Assembly (NCBI RefSeq): GCF_003234185.1
Contig: NZ_QKSM01000006.1
Span: 62,001 to 126,000 of the forward strand
From: Curtobacterium sp. MCSS17_008
GTDB taxonomy: Bacteria > Actinomycetota > Actinomycetes > Actinomycetales > Microbacteriaceae
Length of the DNA stretch: 64,000 nucleotides
Reading direction: 5' to 3'
The notes beneath the pieces are model-generated. The model was not told the DNA's origin and ran no database searches. It saw only the letters and a list, made by a program, of their open reading frames with translations. Below, in pieces: positions 61,976-64,000 of the stretch. The number at the start of each line of letters is the position of its first letter. Within the stretch, counting starts at the first letter, position 1. Position numbers and translations under genes: made by a program.

Positions 61976-63418
61976 TCACCCCGACCGTGTCCCGTGTCGC
62001 TCCGCCGCCGCGGTCACCTCGTCGTGTCCCGCCGCCGACGACCGTGTGTCCCGCTGTGACCTCGGCGCACCGACCGGGTGTGGCGCCGCAGGCCGCACGA
62101 GCCGGCGGACCCGCCGTGCGGCCCGCTTCGCCGTCCGCACCGGTGTGCCGAGCGCCAGCGCCACCGTGCCGAGCACCGACCGGTCGGCCGAGCCGAGGGC
62201 GTTCCTCCGCTCCCACGCCCGTCGGAGCGCCCCGCCCCGGCTCCGGCGCGCGGCCGGACGGTCGACGAGTGCGCCGTCGTCGCGGAGTCGCATGAGCGAT
62301 TCCGCCCGCTCGACCCAGTCGTCGTCGGACGCCGGGTGGAAGTGGTTGTCGTGCATCCACTCGGGACGGACCGTTCCGAAGCGCCCCTCGATCAGGTCGG
62401 TGGCGTCGCCCTCGAGGCCGCTGTCCACGAACACCTCGTTGATGAGCGCCCGGGAGACGCCGAAGTCGGTCAGCGTGAGCGCCGGGACCCCCTGCGCCGC
62501 GGCCTCGAGCACCGCGGTCGAGCTCACCGTCACCAGGGCGACGGCCCGGGTGAGGTGCTGCGCCATCGGACCGCTCGCGACCACGAGGTTCGACGGCACG
62601 TCCGCGGGGAGCAGCTCCGGGTAGGGGAACCGCTCGCGGTGCGTCTGGTGCTCGCCGGCCCTGGCACGGACCTTCACGACGACGCGCCACTCCGGGTGTC
62701 GTCGTGCCGTGTCGACGAGCCAGCCGACGACCCGGCGCCGGTCGTGTTCCTCGGCGGGGACGCTCGGCTGCGCCGCGAACACCACGGCGTCCCGGACCCC
62801 GGCGTCCTCGTCCTCGTGGCTCGGGCCAGGCACAGGCACCGAACGGGCGAAGGGCAACGTCGCGAGGGCGAAGTGGGGTGCGATCCCGCCCGCTGACGCG
62901 AGCGCCCGGTAGGCGCGGACCTCGCGATGGCTGTGCAGCACGAACAGGTCGGCCCGCGCGCGGAGGAACACGCCCTTCCACTTGGCCGGGAACGAGATGC
63001 CGGGCAGCCCGGTCAGCAGGACCGGCCGCCGTCCGACGCGTCGCGTCACCTCCTCGATCACGAGTTCCGCGACCGGGCCGATGCACGCCACGAGGACGGC
63101 GTCCGGCGGGTCGTCCCGCAAGCGGCGGACGATCGCGTCGACCGCGACCGGCTCGGGCGGTGCGGCCGCGAGGTGCGCCAGCCGCGCGTCGAGCCCTCGG
63201 AACGCTGCGCCGAGCTGCGCCCTGCTGGCGGACCGCGGCGTGGCGACCACGACGACCTCCGGTCGCCAGTGCGCCGGGCTCGATGCGAGCAGGTGCGCAC
63301 CCCACTTCGCGAAGGAGTCCGTGTCGACCAGGCCGACCACGCGTCGGACGCGGGGCGGGGTGCCGGACGGGAGGCGCGCCTCCCGTCCGACCGTCGGCTC
63401 GCGACCTCCGTCGCTCAC
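61976..63418 (-). CDS. DUF6716-like putative glycosyltransferase (polysialyltransferase-type)
   Basis: A 480-aa protein resembling the actinobacterial DUF6716 putative glycosyltransferases found beside sialic acid genes. VVGLVDTDSFAKWGAHLL opens the first Rossmann-like half; later GLPGISFPAKWKGVFLRARADLFVLHSHREV and VVSSTAVLEAAAQGVPAL (as TVSSTAVLEAAAQGVPAL) are typical of GT-B polysialyl/capsule transferases. The last 90 residues are Arg/Ala-rich. The GTG at 63418 lies 13 bp after the neuB stop. Codons 10-18 are encoded by a 26-bp perfect palindrome of the GGACGGGAGGC family. Confidence 0.8.
   Translation of the reverse strand: MSDGGREPTVGREARLPSGTPPRVRRVVGLVDTDSFAKWGAHLLASSPAHWRPEVVVVATPRSASRAQLGAAFRGLDARLAHLAAAPPEPVAVDAIVRRLRDDPPDAVLVACIGPVAELVIEEVTRRVGRRPVLLTGLPGISFPAKWKGVFLRARADLFVLHSHREVRAYRALASAGGIAPHFALATLPFARSVPVPGPSHEDEDAGVRDAVVFAAQPSVPAEEHDRRRVVGWLVDTARRHPEWRVVVKVRARAGEHQTHRERFPYPELLPADVPSNLVVASGPMAQHLTRAVALVTVSSTAVLEAAAQGVPALTLTDFGVSRALINEVFVDSGLEGDATDLIEGRFGTVRPEWMHDNHFHPASDDDWVERAESLMRLRDDGALVDRPAARRSRGGALRRAWERRNALGSADRSVLGTVALALGTPVRTAKRAARRVRRLVRPAAPHPVGAPRSQRDTRSSAAGHDEVTAAAERHGTRSG
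63364..63389. repeat. 26-bp perfect palindrome in the 5' coding region of the glycosyltransferase
   Basis: CGGACGGGAGGCG followed directly by its complement, no loop. Its half-site is the same as the base of the terminators at 41327 and 49538. It encodes VGREARLPS in a non-conserved N-terminal stretch. Confidence 0.85.
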
Positions 63419-63431
63419 GCGGGCTGCCGGC

Positions 63432-64000
63432 TCACGCGCTGACGCGACGGAGCTTCGCCATCGGCGCGATCTCGCCCGGGAAGATGCGCTTGACACCGTC
63501 GCCGAGCGCGGTCTCGATGATCCGGACGTCACGGGCGAGCGTCTGCAGGCCGTGCGGCTCCAGCGAGGCGGCGTGGTCCGAGCCCCACATGGTGCGGTCC
63601 AGCGTGATGTGCCGCTCGACCGCGGAGGCCCCCAGGGCGACGGCGGCCAGCGAGATCTGCAGGCCGGGCTCGTGCCCCGAGTAGCCGACCGGCACGCCCG
63701 CGTACCGGAGGGCGAGGGTGTCGATCATGCGGAGGTTCGCCTCCTCGGCGGGGAGCGGGTACGTCGACGTGGCGTGCATGAGGACCAGCCGGTCGGTCCC
63801 GAGCGTCTCGACGGCGCGGTCGATCTGCTCGAGCGTGGACATGCCGGTCGACAGGATCACGGGCTTGCCGGTCGCTGCGACGGCGCTGAGCAGGCCGAGG
63901 TCGGTGACCGACGCCGAGGCGATCTTGTAGGCGACGACGCGCAGGTCCTCGAGGAAGGCGACGCTCGGCTCGTCCCACGGCGACGCGAACCAGTCGAGAC
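63432..64000 (-). CDS. neuB: N-acetylneuraminate synthase family protein (5' end outside window)
   Basis: C-terminal 188 codons of a NeuB-type enzyme, which condenses phosphoenolpyruvate with an N-acetylmannosamine-like sugar to give a sialic or legionaminic acid. Visible are the barrel segments YKIASASVTDLGLL, ILSTGMSTLEQID, HATSTYPLPAEEANLRM and VGYSGHEPGLQISLAAVALGA, with ERHITLDRTMWGSDHAASLEP carrying metal-binding His (in parts). The gene enters from the right edge. The SAF antifreeze-like domain usual at the C-terminus is missing: the protein stops at KLRRVSA right after the barrel. The glycosyltransferase gene follows after 13 bp. Confidence 0.9.
   Translation of the reverse strand, partial: LDWFASPWDEPSVAFLEDLRVVAYKIASASVTDLGLLSAVAATGKPVILSTGMSTLEQIDRAVETLGTDRLVLMHATSTYPLPAEEANLRMIDTLALRYAGVPVGYSGHEPGLQISLAAVALGASAVERHITLDRTMWGSDHAASLEPHGLQTLARDVRIIETALGDGVKRIFPGEIAPMAKLRRVSA

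Overview
The window reads as chromosome of a high-GC Gram-positive actinobacterium, most likely family Microbacteriaceae (Curtobacterium-like). The basis is very high GC with strong third-position GC, many GTG and some TTG starts, actinobacterial marker families (DUF3039, DUF3054, DUF3097, polyprenol-phosphate mannose synthase, DUF1023 hydrolase), a GatCAB operon, and many promoters of the form TANNNT followed 6-7 nt later by the start codon, which implies leaderless mRNAs. The genus is inferred from general resemblance and was not tested. I see no prophage, integrase, transposase or CRISPR array.

Layout. 1-1994 (minus): polysaccharide ABC exporter (ATPase cut by the window edge, plus permease) and a sugar-phosphate-type nucleotidyltransferase. 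2295-5137: an ABC exporter whose ATPase has a long low-complexity N-terminus. 5282-9358: DUF3039 protein, nicotinate phosphoribosyltransferase (opposite strand) and the coupled murI-rph-rdgB operon. 9464-12920: DedA protein, tRNA-Leu, MFS transporter, mnmA. 13057-20493: ligA, a DUF1023 hydrolase and gatC-gatA-gatB. 20686-23579: type III polyketide synthase with a methyltransferase, and a zinc alcohol dehydrogenase. 23675-33688: DUF3097, a conserved hypothetical protein, DUF3054, a GDPD-inositol monophosphatase fusion, a Gln-rich membrane protein, a DrrAB-like exporter, an APC permease and an EamA transporter. 33675-41314: acyl-CoA synthetase, MpaB-family oxygenase, two aldo/keto reductases, a DinB/TIGR03086-type protein, YceI and a DUF559-like protein. 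41506-49532: polyprenol-phosphate mannose synthase, the glgX-treY-treZ operon (glycogen to trehalose) and a GerW/YtfJ-like protein. 49619-53383: a TPP riboswitch controlling an ECF-type YkoEDC thiamine/HMP importer and a P-loop kinase. 53534-57741: an MHS symporter divergent from a two-gene flavin monooxygenase operon that looks like organosulfur scavenging. 57743-61935: metalloprotease, tRNA-His, oligoribonuclease, marR-MFS pair with an operator, a small acidic protein and a thioredoxin-like protein. 61976-64000 (minus): a neuB-type sialic acid synthase (cut by the window edge) and a DUF6716-like glycosyltransferase, again cell-surface glycan biosynthesis.

The most unusual layer lies between the genes. 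A dispersed family of 52-62 bp palindromic elements (arms close to CGAGCGGGCGGAA / TTCCGCCCGCTCG, variable centre) occurs singly, in tandem and in a cluster of five at 59033-59569; one copy sits in frame inside ykoD. Several members carry paired or G-T wobble changes that keep the arms complementary. A second hairpin family built on GGACGGGAGGC serves as terminators and also occurs as a bare palindrome inside a coding region. At marR, a 26-bp palindrome contains two overlapping, oppositely directed -10 boxes, each exactly 6 nt from an ATG.
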